Assembly (NCBI RefSeq): GCF_000758605.1 | Contig: NZ_CP009282.1 | Location: 5,146,001 to 5,210,000 of the forward strand | Reading direction: 5' to 3' | Origin: Paenibacillus sp. FSL R5-0912 | GTDB taxonomy: Bacteria > Bacillota > Bacilli > Paenibacillales > Paenibacillaceae | Length of the DNA: 64,000 bases | Shown: one piece after another, positions 42,547 to 51,812 of the stretch | How the letters are laid out: each line of letters starts with the position of its first letter | How positions within the stretch are numbered: the stretch's first letter is position 1 | The notes under the pieces: model-generated | Seen by the model: only the letters and a program-made list of their open reading frames with translations | Told to the model about the DNA's origin: nothing | The model's database searches: none | Made by a program: the position numbers and the translations under genes

Positions 42547-42828
42547 TACGGGTGACCCTCCCTATTTAATGGTTTCCCTTACAACTCTTATTATAGAAAA
42601 CCCTGATTGTAATCGTAAGGTTAAGATTCATCTACAATAGGGATAAAATACTCTAATGTAAGCGAATTCAGTTGTGTTTAGCGACATCATTAAGTTATAT
42701 TTCATCACACAAAAGCTTTCAAAAAAGAAATTCCAATGCTTTCACGTCAGAATACCTATACATATAAATTACAATTATCATCAATTTCACACGTTGCTAT
42801 GTATGTTGAACTCACTACACCGTACATC

Positions 42829-42867
42829 AAAAAAGCGAAACTCCTCAAATTGGAAGCTCCGCTTTCG
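42829..42867 (-). terminator. terminator of pflA
   Basis: GAAAGCGGAGCTTCC on the minus strand pairs imperfectly with GAGGAGTTTCGCTTTT and ends in six T, just after the pflA stop. The remaining 42547-42828 holds the promoter region of the binding-protein gene (TATAAT-like box at 42590-42595) and nothing else I can identify. Confidence 0.7.
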
Positions 42868-42884
42868 TTATATCGTGTATGAAT

Positions 42885-43622
42885 TTATACCAAAGCAGAC
42901 TGTTTACGGCCCTCTTCAATCAGCCGGTATGCACGCTGCACTTCTTCTTCGTCCGGTGACTCCACCCCTTCAAGCTCGTAGGGACGGCCAAGCTCTTTCC
43001 ATTTATAAATTCCCATTACGTGATAAGGCAGAATTTCAAACTTCTCTACTCCATTAAGCGTACCAATGAATCGGCCGAGATTCCGCAAATCCTCTTCCTT
43101 ATTATGAATGCCGGGAACGTATACGTGGCGAATCCACATTTTACGGTTATTATCTGACAACCAGCGGGCAAGCTTTAAGGTACGGTCGTTGGATTTGCCA
43201 GTCAGCTTAATATGAGCTTCATCATCGATGTGCTTCAGATCCAGCAACACAAGATCGGTAACATCCAGCAAGTCGCTGATTTTCGAACCATCATTATAGC
43301 CGTTAGTATCAAGCGTAGTATGCAAATTCCAGCGTTTCTTCACTTCGGTGAATAGCTGTTTGACGAAATGTGCCTGCAGTGTGGGTTCACCGCCGGATAC
43401 GGTAAGCCCGCCGCCGGAAGTTTTATAATAATTCAGGTAAGGTTCAATTTCCGCAAGCACTTCTTCAACGGTCATTTCCTTGCCTTCATTCAGTCCCCAG
43501 GTATCCGGGTTGTGGCAATACTGACACTTAAGTAGGCAGCCCTGCATAAAAAGCACGAAGCGGATACCGGGGCCATCCACCGTCCCAAATGTTTCTAAGG
43601 AGTGGATATGTCCTTTAAGCAT
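42885..43622 (-). CDS. pflA: PflA, pyruvate formate-lyase activating enzyme
   Basis: Radical SAM enzyme that installs the glycyl radical on PflB. The 245 residues carry the CxxxCxxC iron-sulfur motif at Cys29, Cys33 and Cys36 (GCLLKCQYCHNPDTW), GGGLTVSGGEPTLQ, and the substrate-binding LDLKHIDDEAHIKLTG. Length is typical. It follows pflB on the same strand across a long hairpin; the pair is the usual anaerobic unit. Confidence 0.96.
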   Translation of the reverse strand: MLKGHIHSLETFGTVDGPGIRFVLFMQGCLLKCQYCHNPDTWGLNEGKEMTVEEVLAEIEPYLNYYKTSGGGLTVSGGEPTLQAHFVKQLFTEVKKRWNLHTTLDTNGYNDGSKISDLLDVTDLVLLDLKHIDDEAHIKLTGKSNDRTLKLARWLSDNNRKMWIRHVYVPGIHNKEEDLRNLGRFIGTLNGVEKFEILPYHVMGIYKWKELGRPYELEGVESPDEEEVQRAYRLIEEGRKQSALV

Positions 43623-43671
43623 GAGATGTCATCCTTTCGAAAAAAACCTTAAAATTTTAATTACTTTTAAA

Positions 43672-43710
43672 CAAGAGTGTACCGCCCTCTTGCAAGGGCG
43701 GCAGCTCTTT
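43672..43710 (-). terminator. hairpin between pflB and pflA
   Basis: On the minus strand AAGAG-CTGCCGCCCT, loop TGCA, AGAGGGCGG-TACACTCTT forms an extended stem. The T-run is weak, so it probably reduces rather than stops read-through into pflA. Confidence 0.55.
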
Positions 43711-43745
43711 GATTTATTTCAATTCTTGATCTGCAAGAACAATTC

Positions 43746-46007
43746 TTACATGGAATCGTGGAACGTACGGTTGATAACATCCAACTGTTGTTCGCGGGTC
43801 AGCTTGATGAAGTTAACAGCATAGCCGGATACACGAATGGTCAATTGCGGGTAGTTCTCAGGGTGATCCATTGCATCAATCAGCTGCTCACGGTTAAATA
43901 CGTTAACGTTCAAGTGCTGAGCGTTGTTGTGGAAGTATCCGTCCATCATGAATACCAGGTTGGACTTACGGGATTCTTCGTCTTTACCCAGAGCCTTAGG
44001 AACGATCGAGAATGTGTTGGAGATACCATCCTGTGCATCGGAGTAAGGCAGTTTAGCAACAGAGTTCAGGGAAGCAAGTGCACCCTTCTTGTCGCGTCCG
44101 TGCATTGGGTTAGCACCAGGTGCGAATGGTTCGCCTTTTTTACGTCCATCAGGAGTAGTACCAGTCTTCTTGCCATATACCACGTTCGAAGTGATTGTCA
44201 ATACCGATTGAGTCGGCACAGCATCACGGTAAGTTTTGTTTTTGCGGATCATCGACATGAAGGTTTCAACCAGTTCAACTGCGATATTGTCAACAGCATC
44301 ATCGTTGTTGCCGTAGCAAGGGAATTCGCCTTCTGTTTCGAAGTCGATTGCAATACCTTGTTCGTTGCGGATCGGTTTAACCTTGGCATATTTAATTGCG
44401 CTCAGGGAGTCAGCAGCAACGGACAAGCCAGCAATACCGCAAGCCATTGTACGCAGAATGTCGCGGTCATGCAGCGCCATTTCAATACGTTCATAGGAAT
44501 ATTTGTCATGCATATAGTGGATGATATTCAGGGTATTGACATAAGTCTTAGCCAGCCATTCCATCATCGGTTTGAAGCGTTTCATTACTTCGTTGTAATC
44601 AAGATATTCGGAAGTAATAGCAGGATATTCAGGACCTACCTGGGCACCGGACTTCTCGTCTACACCACCATTGATCGCATACAGCAAGGCTTTTGCAAGG
44701 TTGGCGCGGGCGCCGAAGAACTGCATTTGTTTACCGATACGCATTGGGGATACACAGCAAGCAATCGCGTAGTCTTCACCCCAGTATGGACGCATTACAT
44801 CATCGTTCTCATATTGGATAGCACTGGTTTCAATGGAAACCTTGGCACAATATTTTTTGAAGCCTTCAGGCAGCTTTTCAGACCACAGTACAGTCAGGTT
44901 TGGTTCTGGTGCAGGACCCAGATTGTACAGGGTATGCAGGAAGCGGAAGCTGTTCTTGGTTACGCGAGTTGTTCCGTCTTCAGCCATACCACCGATGGAT
45001 TCAGTTACCCAAGTAGGGTCGCCAGAGAACAGATCGTTATAGTCAGGCGTACGCAGGAATTTCACGATACGCAGCTTCATTACGAAATGGTCAACGATTT
45101 CTTGCGCTTGTTCTTCAGTAAGAGTACCTTCTTCAAAATCGCGTTGTACATAGATATCAAGGAAAGAGGATACGCGTCCCAAGGACATTGCGGCACCGTT
45201 TTGCTCTTTAACTGCTGCAAGATAACCGAAGTATACCCATTGAGTAGCTTCTTTGAAGTTATTAGCAGGTTTGGAAATATCAAGACCATGAGCAGCAGCC
45301 ATTTGCTTCAATTCGCCCAGAGCGCGCATTTGCTCGGACAGCTCTTCACGCAGACGAATTACATCTTCAGTCATGGAATCCACTTCAAGCTCGGTTAGTT
45401 GTTGCTTCTTGTCTTTAATCAGGAAATCGATACCGTACAGGGCAATACGGCGATAGTCGCCGATAATGCGTCCGCGGCCGTATGCATCAGGAAGACCTGT
45501 GATTACGCCGGATTTACGCACAGCTCTCATATCTGGTGTATATGCATCAAAAACGCCTTGGTTATGCGTTTTGCGGATGTTCGTGAACATGTCAACGATA
45601 TTTTGCGGAAGTTCGAAGCCGTAAGCCTTAGTAGCATCGATCATCATTTTGATACCGCCGAACGGTTGAATGGAACGTCTGAAAGGGGCATCAGTCTGAA
45701 CGCCGACAATTTGTTCCTTGTCCTTGTCAATATAACCTGGGTTATGGGAAGTGATGGTGGAGACAGTATCGAGGGAAACATCCCATACGCCGCCTCTTTC
45801 TCTTTCTTCCTTACTCAGTTGGGAGATAATCTTCCACAATTCAGTAGTATTGCTGGTAGGACCTACAAGGAATTCTTCGTTTCCTTCATAAGGATTGATG
45901 TTCTTGGCAATAAAGTTATTAACGTCAACTTTCTTGGCCCATGTACCTTTAGTAAAACTTCTCCAACTCGACTTAACCTCTTGTACTTCTTTTTCAATCA
46001 CCGACAT
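43746..46007 (-). CDS. pflB: PflB, pyruvate formate-lyase
   Basis: Non-oxidative glycyl-radical enzyme that splits pyruvate with CoA into acetyl-CoA and formate during anaerobic growth. The 753 residues from MSVIEKEVQEVKSSW contain the adjacent active-site cysteines in DYAIACCVSPMRIGKQ and the radical Gly at about residue 728 in RVSGYAVNFIKL. ATG 46007 is seven bases behind GGAGGG; an upstream start at 46022 overlaps that site. It is preceded by an FNR-like promoter and lies between adhE and pflA, so it works with both. Confidence 0.97.
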   Translation of the reverse strand: MSVIEKEVQEVKSSWRSFTKGTWAKKVDVNNFIAKNINPYEGNEEFLVGPTSNTTELWKIISQLSKEERERGGVWDVSLDTVSTITSHNPGYIDKDKEQIVGVQTDAPFRRSIQPFGGIKMMIDATKAYGFELPQNIVDMFTNIRKTHNQGVFDAYTPDMRAVRKSGVITGLPDAYGRGRIIGDYRRIALYGIDFLIKDKKQQLTELEVDSMTEDVIRLREELSEQMRALGELKQMAAAHGLDISKPANNFKEATQWVYFGYLAAVKEQNGAAMSLGRVSSFLDIYVQRDFEEGTLTEEQAQEIVDHFVMKLRIVKFLRTPDYNDLFSGDPTWVTESIGGMAEDGTTRVTKNSFRFLHTLYNLGPAPEPNLTVLWSEKLPEGFKKYCAKVSIETSAIQYENDDVMRPYWGEDYAIACCVSPMRIGKQMQFFGARANLAKALLYAINGGVDEKSGAQVGPEYPAITSEYLDYNEVMKRFKPMMEWLAKTYVNTLNIIHYMHDKYSYERIEMALHDRDILRTMACGIAGLSVAADSLSAIKYAKVKPIRNEQGIAIDFETEGEFPCYGNNDDAVDNIAVELVETFMSMIRKNKTYRDAVPTQSVLTITSNVVYGKKTGTTPDGRKKGEPFAPGANPMHGRDKKGALASLNSVAKLPYSDAQDGISNTFSIVPKALGKDEESRKSNLVFMMDGYFHNNAQHLNVNVFNREQLIDAMDHPENYPQLTIRVSGYAVNFIKLTREQQLDVINRTFHDSM

Positions 46008-46096
46008 GCTAAATCCCTCCATTTATATTTAGTATATTTGTAGAGATCGCGGGCTTGAAGGTTAATCCCGTGTCTCGTGATCCCATAGCTACTCGG

Positions 46097-46114
46097 TTGT
46101 TATAAAATTCACAA
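46097..46114 (-). promoter_or_regulatory. Rex-like site in the pflB leader
   Basis: TTGTTAT-AAAA-TTCACAA matches the Rex pattern TTGTGAA-N4-TTCACAA at about 11 of 14 fixed positions. It lies downstream of the predicted transcription start, where a redox repressor could act. Moderate match. Confidence 0.4.
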
Positions 46115-46151
46115 TCGCGACTTCATAACTGGGATCGTTGTTTATATAAAC

Positions 46152-46215
46152 ATTTTAGTTTATTTTCTGAAAAAGGACTGTGACAAATATCACTCTTTCA
46201 GTGATATTTGTCACT
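46152..46215 (-). promoter_or_regulatory. FNR/Crp-like tandem sites and promoter of pflB
   Basis: Two 16-bp sites, TGTGACAAATATCACT (46179-46194) and AGTGATATTTGTCACT (46200-46215), fit TGTGA-N6-TCACA with one or two mismatches. Together they form a perfect 15-bp inverted repeat around CTTTC (46195-46199). The downstream site is centred at 46186.5; a TAAAAT -10 (46157-46152) puts the start near 46145, so the centre is at -41.5, the class II FNR position. It may also act as the adhE terminator, since CCTTTTT follows on the minus strand. Confidence 0.65.
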
Positions 46216-46269
46216 TCCATCCAGTTCCATATTAACCTTTAACCTTATACTTTACCAGGCAATCTTAGA

Positions 46270-48891
46270 TTAGTTGTCGAATTTTCCGTAGAATGCGTTG
46301 CGGTATACATCAGCAAGCTCAGATACCAGCGGCATTTTTGGATTGGCAGTTGTACATTGGTCTTCAAATGCACGGTCAGCCAGGTAATCTACACGGGATT
46401 CGAAGTCCTTAGGATCAAAACCAAGAGCCGAGAAGGATTCTTCGATGCCGAGTTTTTTGTTCATGTCGCGGATTGCATTGATCAGGCTGGTTACGCCTTC
46501 TTCAGTAGTGCGTGCTGGCAATCCCAGGATACGGGCGATTTCAGCATACCGTTCGTCAGCTACAAAGTGCGAATATTTAGGGAACGAAGCGAACTTCGTA
46601 GGTTTCTTAGCATTGTAACGGATAACGTGCGGCATCAGGATCGCATTAGTACGGCCATGCGCTGTGTGGTACTGGCCGCCCCATTTGTGCGCCAAGCTGT
46701 GATTGATACCCAGGAATGCATTTGCAAAGGCCATACCGGCAAGTGTAGATGCGTTGTGCATTTTTTCGCGGGCAAGCTTGTCGCCAGTCAGTGCGGATTT
46801 CTCCAGCCACTGGAACACCAGTTGAATCGCTTTGATTGCCAGACCATCTGAATAGTCACTAGCCATTACAGATACATAAGCTTCGATTGCATGTGTCAAT
46901 ACATCCATACCTGTATCGGCAACAGCAGTTCTAGGCAAGCTATATACAAACTCAGGATCGATAATCGCTACGTCTGGAGTCAGCTCATAATCGGCCAGCG
47001 GATACTTTGTATTATTACCCGTTGTCTTGTCTGTGATTACTGCGAACGATGTTACTTCGGAACCCGTACCGGAAGTTGTTGGAATTGCAACGAATTTCGC
47101 TTTGTTGCCGAGCTTAGGGAATTTGTATACCCGTTTGCGGATATCCATGAACTTCTGTTTCAGGCCGTTGAAGTCTGCATCCGGATGTTCGTAGAACAAC
47201 CACATTCCTTTTGCTGCGTCCATTGGGGAACCGCCGCCGAGTGCGATGATGCAGTCAGGCTGGAATCTGTTCATCATGGCAGTACCTTTTTCTACAGTAG
47301 TTGTCGATGGATCCGGTTCAACTTCCGAGAACACTTCGATAGCTACAGGAGTCTGGCGTTGACGCAGATAGTGCTCAACTCTTTCTACATAACCCAGTTT
47401 AACCATCATAGGGTCGGTGATAATTGCTACACGAGTGATGTCAGGCATTTTGGCCAGATACTGTGTGGATCCCTTTTCGAAGTAAATCTTGTCAGGTACT
47501 TTAAACCATTGCATATTCACGGTACGACGGTTCACCCTTTTCACGTTGATCAGATTGATTGCAGTCACGTTTTGCGATACAGAGTTGCGTCCATAAGATC
47601 CGCAGCCCAGTGTCAGTGAAGGGATATTGGTGTTGTAAATATCGCCGATTGCGCCGTGTGTAGATGGCGAGTTGACGAGAATACGTCCGGTTTGCAGACG
47701 GTTGGAGAACTTCATGATTACTTCTTCGTTGTTGGAGTGGATGGCCGAGCTGTGGCCCATGCCGCCAAATTCAACGATTTCAGCTGCGCGTTCAATACCC
47801 TGGTCAGCATTCTTCACTTTGTAGCAAGCCAGAACCGGGCTCAGCTTCTCAGCAGACAGCGGATATTTAGTACCTACGCCTTCAAGCTCAGCTACCAGGA
47901 TCTTCGTTCCGGCAGGAACCTGAATACCGCACATTTCAGCGATCTTCACAGCGGATTGGCCTACGATAGCAGGGTTAACCGCACATTTCTCTACGTTCAT
48001 TGCGCCGCTTGTCAGCTTGCCAGCTTCTTCTTTGTTTACAAAGTAGCAGCCGTTCGCAATCATTTTTTTCTTCACTTGGTCAAAAATCGCTTCTTCAATA
48101 ATAACCGCTTGCTCAGAAGCACAGATCATACCGTTATCAAAAGTCTTGGAAAGGATAAGGTCAGTTACTGCCTGATCAATGTCAGCACTCTTCTCAATGA
48201 AGGCAGGTACGTTACCAGGACCTACGCCGAGTGCCGGTTTGCCGCAGCTGTAAGCTGCTTTAACCATTGCCGATCCGCCGGTTGCCAGAATCAGTGCAAC
48301 GTCAGGATTGTTCATCAGTGCATTTGTTTTGTCCATGGTCGGAAGCTCGATCCATTGGATGAAGTTCTCAGGAGCGCCGGCTTTTACGCCTGCATCATGT
48401 AGAATTTTGGCTGCTGCCGCACTACACTCTTGCGCTGACGGATGGAAACCGAATATAATAGGATTACGTGTCTTGGCGGAAATCAACGCTTTAAACATCG
48501 TGGTGGATGTTGGGTTGGTTACCGGTGTGATACCCATAATGATTCCGACTGGTTCAGCAATCTTCTGGAAGTTGTCATAAGCGTTATCCTCAATAACGCC
48601 TACTGTCTTGTCGTACTTAATTCCGTGCCAGATATATTCAGTTGAGAAGATATTCTTCGTAATTTTGTCTTCATAGACACCGCGGCCTGTTTCTTCAACA
48701 GCCAGCTTAGCCAAGTACATGTGCTTGTCGAGTCCGGCCAACGCCATTGCATGAACGATTGTGTTTGTCTGCTCTTGATCCAGCCCCATAAACTCTGCAT
48801 GAGCTTTCTTTGCTTTATCCACCAAAGTCTGAATATATTCTTCAGCGGTGGTTTGTTTCACTTGGGCGGCGACTTCGTTTTTAACTGCCAT
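46270..48891 (-). CDS. adhE: AdhE, bifunctional acetaldehyde/alcohol dehydrogenase
   Basis: Reduces acetyl-CoA to acetaldehyde and then ethanol, regenerating NAD under anaerobiosis. The 873 residues have an N-terminal aldehyde dehydrogenase domain (about 15-440) with catalytic Cys257 in FDNGMICASEQ and a glycine-rich segment ATGGSAMVKAAYS. The C-terminal iron-dependent alcohol dehydrogenase domain (about 455-870) has GGGSPMDAAKGMW and metal-binding regions GMDVLTHAIEAY, NHSLAHKWGGQYHTAHGRTNA. It has its own promoter with a Rex-like box and is followed by pflB. Confidence 0.97.
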   Translation of the reverse strand: MAVKNEVAAQVKQTTAEEYIQTLVDKAKKAHAEFMGLDQEQTNTIVHAMALAGLDKHMYLAKLAVEETGRGVYEDKITKNIFSTEYIWHGIKYDKTVGVIEDNAYDNFQKIAEPVGIIMGITPVTNPTSTTMFKALISAKTRNPIIFGFHPSAQECSAAAAKILHDAGVKAGAPENFIQWIELPTMDKTNALMNNPDVALILATGGSAMVKAAYSCGKPALGVGPGNVPAFIEKSADIDQAVTDLILSKTFDNGMICASEQAVIIEEAIFDQVKKKMIANGCYFVNKEEAGKLTSGAMNVEKCAVNPAIVGQSAVKIAEMCGIQVPAGTKILVAELEGVGTKYPLSAEKLSPVLACYKVKNADQGIERAAEIVEFGGMGHSSAIHSNNEEVIMKFSNRLQTGRILVNSPSTHGAIGDIYNTNIPSLTLGCGSYGRNSVSQNVTAINLINVKRVNRRTVNMQWFKVPDKIYFEKGSTQYLAKMPDITRVAIITDPMMVKLGYVERVEHYLRQRQTPVAIEVFSEVEPDPSTTTVEKGTAMMNRFQPDCIIALGGGSPMDAAKGMWLFYEHPDADFNGLKQKFMDIRKRVYKFPKLGNKAKFVAIPTTSGTGSEVTSFAVITDKTTGNNTKYPLADYELTPDVAIIDPEFVYSLPRTAVADTGMDVLTHAIEAYVSVMASDYSDGLAIKAIQLVFQWLEKSALTGDKLAREKMHNASTLAGMAFANAFLGINHSLAHKWGGQYHTAHGRTNAILMPHVIRYNAKKPTKFASFPKYSHFVADERYAEIARILGLPARTTEEGVTSLINAIRDMNKKLGIEESFSALGFDPKDFESRVDYLADRAFEDQCTTANPKMPLVSELADVYRNAFYGKFDN

Positions 48892-48944
48892 CTCCCTCGT
48901 CCTCCTGTCAATTTTTAGGTTGTTTTTCTCTACACATTTATCTT

Positions 48945-48984
48945 ATCATATTCTCTACGCATTGTATAGTGAAATCTTTCACAA
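48945..48984 (-). promoter_or_regulatory. adhE promoter with Rex-like box overlapping the -35
   Basis: Minus strand: TTGTGAA-AGAT-TTCACTA (48984-48967) matches the Rex pattern TTGTGAA-N4-TTCACAA at 13 of 14 fixed positions. Its right half supplies the -35 TTCACT (48973-48968), which is 17 bp from the -10 TATGAT (48950-48945). Rex released at high NADH/NAD would free the promoter. The same bases also fit TGTGA-N6-TCACT of FNR. Confidence 0.65.
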
Positions 48985-49009
48985 AGTATAAAGTTTTTTT
49001 GATTTGTTT

Positions 49010-49023
49010 TCAAAGCGCTTTCA
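49010..49023. promoter_or_regulatory. cre-like site upstream of adhE
   Basis: TCAAAGCGCTTTCA matches the CcpA consensus TGWAANCGNTNWCA with one mismatch. It lies about 26 bp upstream of the Rex-like box, so it could link fermentation to carbon supply. The rest of the 447-bp interval 48892-49338 holds the adhE promoter and the terminator at 49254; no convincing gene. Confidence 0.55.
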
Positions 49024-49253
49024 TTCGATCATAATCAGGTTATTTTACCATTTTATGTGTTATAATTGCTCGAATTTTGTCTTTTCTGCTAACGGGGTAC
49101 TGCCTAGATCATCTGTTTTAGCCGCATTCATCCTTGGAGGCCTTCTTATCGGCTCTAAATTTCTGAACAGGATCTCCTCTGTCATATGCTCCACTCGGCT
49201 CTGGACCCCCAAATTCCATTCCTGCATTTAGTTATAATATAAATAATATAGCA

Positions 49254-49282
49254 AAAAGACAGGAGACTAAGGCCCCCTGCCT
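49254..49282 (-). terminator. terminator of the second sugar-binding lipoprotein gene
   Basis: On the minus strand AAAGGCAGGGG pairs (with G-U wobbles) with CTCCTGTCTTT, continuing TTTTTG. It follows the stop at 49339. Confidence 0.6.
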
Positions 49283-49338
49283 TTAAGTAATATTGCTCAG
49301 TTCAATACTCCTGAACCGTTCATTTATGAAACCCGCTG

Positions 49339-50805
49339 CTACTCCACTTTAATAGTATCGAAGAATTTCTCCTGCACAGTTTTGGCTGCAGCGTCGAGCT
49401 GGGCCTTGGAATCTGTACCCTCTTTCGAGAATAGCTCCTGGATTACATTAGACATGGTGGCGTAGTAATCCTGAGTATTGTATTGCGCTTCAGGTTTACC
49501 ATCAAGCAGCGCCATGATTTCAGGGCTATATTGATAGACGATGTCGTACTTGTCATAGACAGCTTTGGTCTTCTTGCCGAAGTCGGAATCGGCAGCATAG
49601 TAATCAAGGAGCGGCGGGATGTAGTATTTGCCGTCCGTTTTGCGCTGGCTGATAATCGCGTCAAGAGCTTCAAGACCTTTGTCAGAGAAGTAATCGAAAG
49701 TAATATAGCGGAAGGCCATTTCCTGCTCGTCTTTGCTGGCGTTCGGATTGATAACCAGATAGTCCCCGCCGAGTACGCCGGTATGCTTGCCGCCTTTTTC
49801 AGCAGCAGGCATCGGGTAAGTAAGTACATCTTCAGGTTTGAGTCCGCCCTGGTTGAGCGCCTGCTCGATAACACCGTCAGATCCGGCCATTACCATAGCA
49901 GTACGTCCCTGCTGGAACGCGCCTACAGCATCGCCCCAGCCAAGCGCCCAGTCCTGAGGAACAGCTTTTGCTTCCCATCTTAGCTTCTTATAGAAATCCA
50001 GCGCCTTCACACCGGCATCCGAATTGAATGTAGCTACAACCTTGCCGCCTTCAATCTTCTGGATTTCACCACCTGCTTCGAACAGGAAGTTGGTCCAGTT
50101 CCAGCCTGCTTCGTTGCCTTTACCCATTGGAGCAATACCGGAGATCCCTTTCTTGGTATCTGCTACGCCTTTGGCTGTATTCAGCATGTCATCCCAGGTC
50201 CAGTCCATTGGAGGGACAGCTACACCTTTTTCATCGAGCATCTTCTTATTGATCATCGTCGTGGTGACATAGCCCTTCTGCGTTACACCGTACACTTTGC
50301 CGTCAATAATGAACTGGTTCTGCAGTACAGGGTTGATCTGATCCTTGAATTCATAGTTATTCCACAGATCCGTAACATCAGCGACCCAGCCCTTCTCGAC
50401 CAGGAATTTCGCTTCTGTTGCGTACGTATTGAAGAAGGTTGGCGCTTCGTTCGCAGCCATCTTCACACCGATTTCACTTACATTGTACTGCCAGTCATCC
50501 TTGACAATCTCCACATTCGGATAGACTTCCTGGAACCGTTTGATCTTGTCATCCTCCTGTGCTCTTACTTCGGTAAGGTCAGGAGTTGGATAGTGAATTT
50601 TGATCGTTACTTTTCTCTGGGTGATATCATCTACCGGTGCTTCTGTAGGAGCCGTGGTCTCTTCTGCTGCATTAGTAGCTGCTGGTGCTGGTGTCGCCTC
50701 TCCTCCATTTGCCGCCGGTTTGTTCCCGTTATTATTGCCGCCGCAAGCGGACAATAACGATCCCGTCACCAGGAGACATGCTAATACACTGGAAAATTTA
50801 CGCAT
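49339..50805 (-). CDS. sugar-binding lipoprotein of second ABC transporter
   Basis: Family 1 extracellular solute-binding lipoprotein, 488 residues from MRKFSSVLACLLV. The lipobox is GSLLSAC with lipid Cys21, then an Asn/Gly/Ala/Thr/Pro-rich spacer (about 25-60). The mature fold has VTIKIHYPTPDLTEVRAQEDDKIKRFQEVYPNVEIV, AAEAPTFF-like MAANEAPTFFNTYATEAKFLVEKGWV and QGRTAMVMAGSDG. ATG 50805 follows GGGGAG. It is the last gene of the second transporter operon, 133 bp after the permease, and could have its own promoter. Ligand unknown. Confidence 0.91.
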   Translation of the reverse strand: MRKFSSVLACLLVTGSLLSACGGNNNGNKPAANGGEATPAPAATNAAEETTAPTEAPVDDITQRKVTIKIHYPTPDLTEVRAQEDDKIKRFQEVYPNVEIVKDDWQYNVSEIGVKMAANEAPTFFNTYATEAKFLVEKGWVADVTDLWNNYEFKDQINPVLQNQFIIDGKVYGVTQKGYVTTTMINKKMLDEKGVAVPPMDWTWDDMLNTAKGVADTKKGISGIAPMGKGNEAGWNWTNFLFEAGGEIQKIEGGKVVATFNSDAGVKALDFYKKLRWEAKAVPQDWALGWGDAVGAFQQGRTAMVMAGSDGVIEQALNQGGLKPEDVLTYPMPAAEKGGKHTGVLGGDYLVINPNASKDEQEMAFRYITFDYFSDKGLEALDAIISQRKTDGKYYIPPLLDYYAADSDFGKKTKAVYDKYDIVYQYSPEIMALLDGKPEAQYNTQDYYATMSNVIQELFSKEGTDSKAQLDAAAKTVQEKFFDTIKVE

Positions 50806-50938
50806 TGAAACTCCCCTTTTCAATTCATAATTAGCTTACAAATTCATCATAAAAGAGAAACTGTTTACAAACGAGGTGTATTTATATTCCTTTCATGTGC
50901 AGGTTTACGATCCATATCCTTCTGCAGCATAATTCTGA

Positions 50939-51811
50939 TCACCCTTTAACAGCCGACAACGAGACACCGCGCATAATAAACTTCTGGAAGATCAGGAAAA
51001 CCAGGATCGGCGGCAGCGAGACAATGAACAGAATGGCAAATTTGATATTCGTATTCAGTGCTTTTACATTAATAACGTATTTATAGATCGCTGTTGCGAG
51101 AGTGTACTTCTCCTCACTGTGCATGACAAGCGACGGCCAGAACCAGTCGTTCCAGGCTGTGGAGAAGATAAAGATCGCGAGTGTCGCAAAAATCGGAATG
51201 GACAGCGGAACAGCAATGGTAAAGAAGCTTCTCGGCTCCGAGGCCCCGTCAATCCGTGCGGCTTCAAGAATCTCAGGATGAATTCCGTCGAAGAAGTTCT
51301 TGAGCAGCAGGAAGAAGAAGGTATTCGCACCTGCCGGCAGCCAGAAAGCAGCATACTGGTTCAAGAGTCCGAGTTCCTTGAGATTGACAAAGTTCGGAAT
51401 CATATAGCTCGTGGCCGGTATAAACAGCGTCATCAGGAAGAAGAAGTAGAAGGCCTTGCGGTAAGGCACATTCATCCGCGAGATGCTGAAGGAGGCCAGG
51501 CCCAGTACAACCAGGGTAGCTACCATGTTCCCGGCGAAAATGTACAGCGTGTTTCTTAGAAACATCGGCAGATTGATATAATCCAGCGCATCCTTAAGAT
51601 TGCTGAAATGCCATTCCTGCGGGAAAAAATGCGGCGGGAATGAGTTAACCTCAACATTGGACTTAAGTCCGTTGAACATGGTCATCAATATAGGATATAG
51701 CATGCTAAAAATCATTAACAGAATGAAAAACACCATGATTCCATATACGATTTTATTGCCGGTCTTCTTAAGATCATGTTCGGAGAGAATCCCTCTGTCT
51801 GCGCTCTTCAT
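50939..51811 (-). CDS. sugar ABC transporter permease (MalG/CUT1 type), second system
   Basis: A 290-residue CUT1 permease with six transmembrane helices, from MKSADRGILSEHDLKKTGNKIVYGIM. The EAA loop is EILEAARIDGASEPRSFFTIAVPLS (about residues 195-220), and the C-terminus ends MRGVSLSAVKG. ATG 51811 is one base past the stop of the partner permease, with GGAGGACAACTAGG in front. The in-frame start at 51871 would lie inside the partner gene and is unlikely. Confidence 0.92.
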   Translation of the reverse strand: MKSADRGILSEHDLKKTGNKIVYGIMVFFILLMIFSMLYPILMTMFNGLKSNVEVNSFPPHFFPQEWHFSNLKDALDYINLPMFLRNTLYIFAGNMVATLVVLGLASFSISRMNVPYRKAFYFFFLMTLFIPATSYMIPNFVNLKELGLLNQYAAFWLPAGANTFFFLLLKNFFDGIHPEILEAARIDGASEPRSFFTIAVPLSIPIFATLAIFIFSTAWNDWFWPSLVMHSEEKYTLATAIYKYVINVKALNTNIKFAILFIVSLPPILVFLIFQKFIMRGVSLSAVKG

Positions 51812-51812
51812 C

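Noticed and set aside
43758..45398. A 546-residue open frame on the plus strand, antisense to pflB
   Set aside because: It lies wholly inside the strongly supported pflB gene, has no recognisable motif, and long antisense frames are common opposite codon-biased genes.
49004..49231. A 75-residue plus-strand frame upstream of adhE
   Set aside because: AT-rich, Cys/Phe/Ser-rich peptide with no ribosome-binding site, overlapping the cre-like site; unlikely to be a gene.
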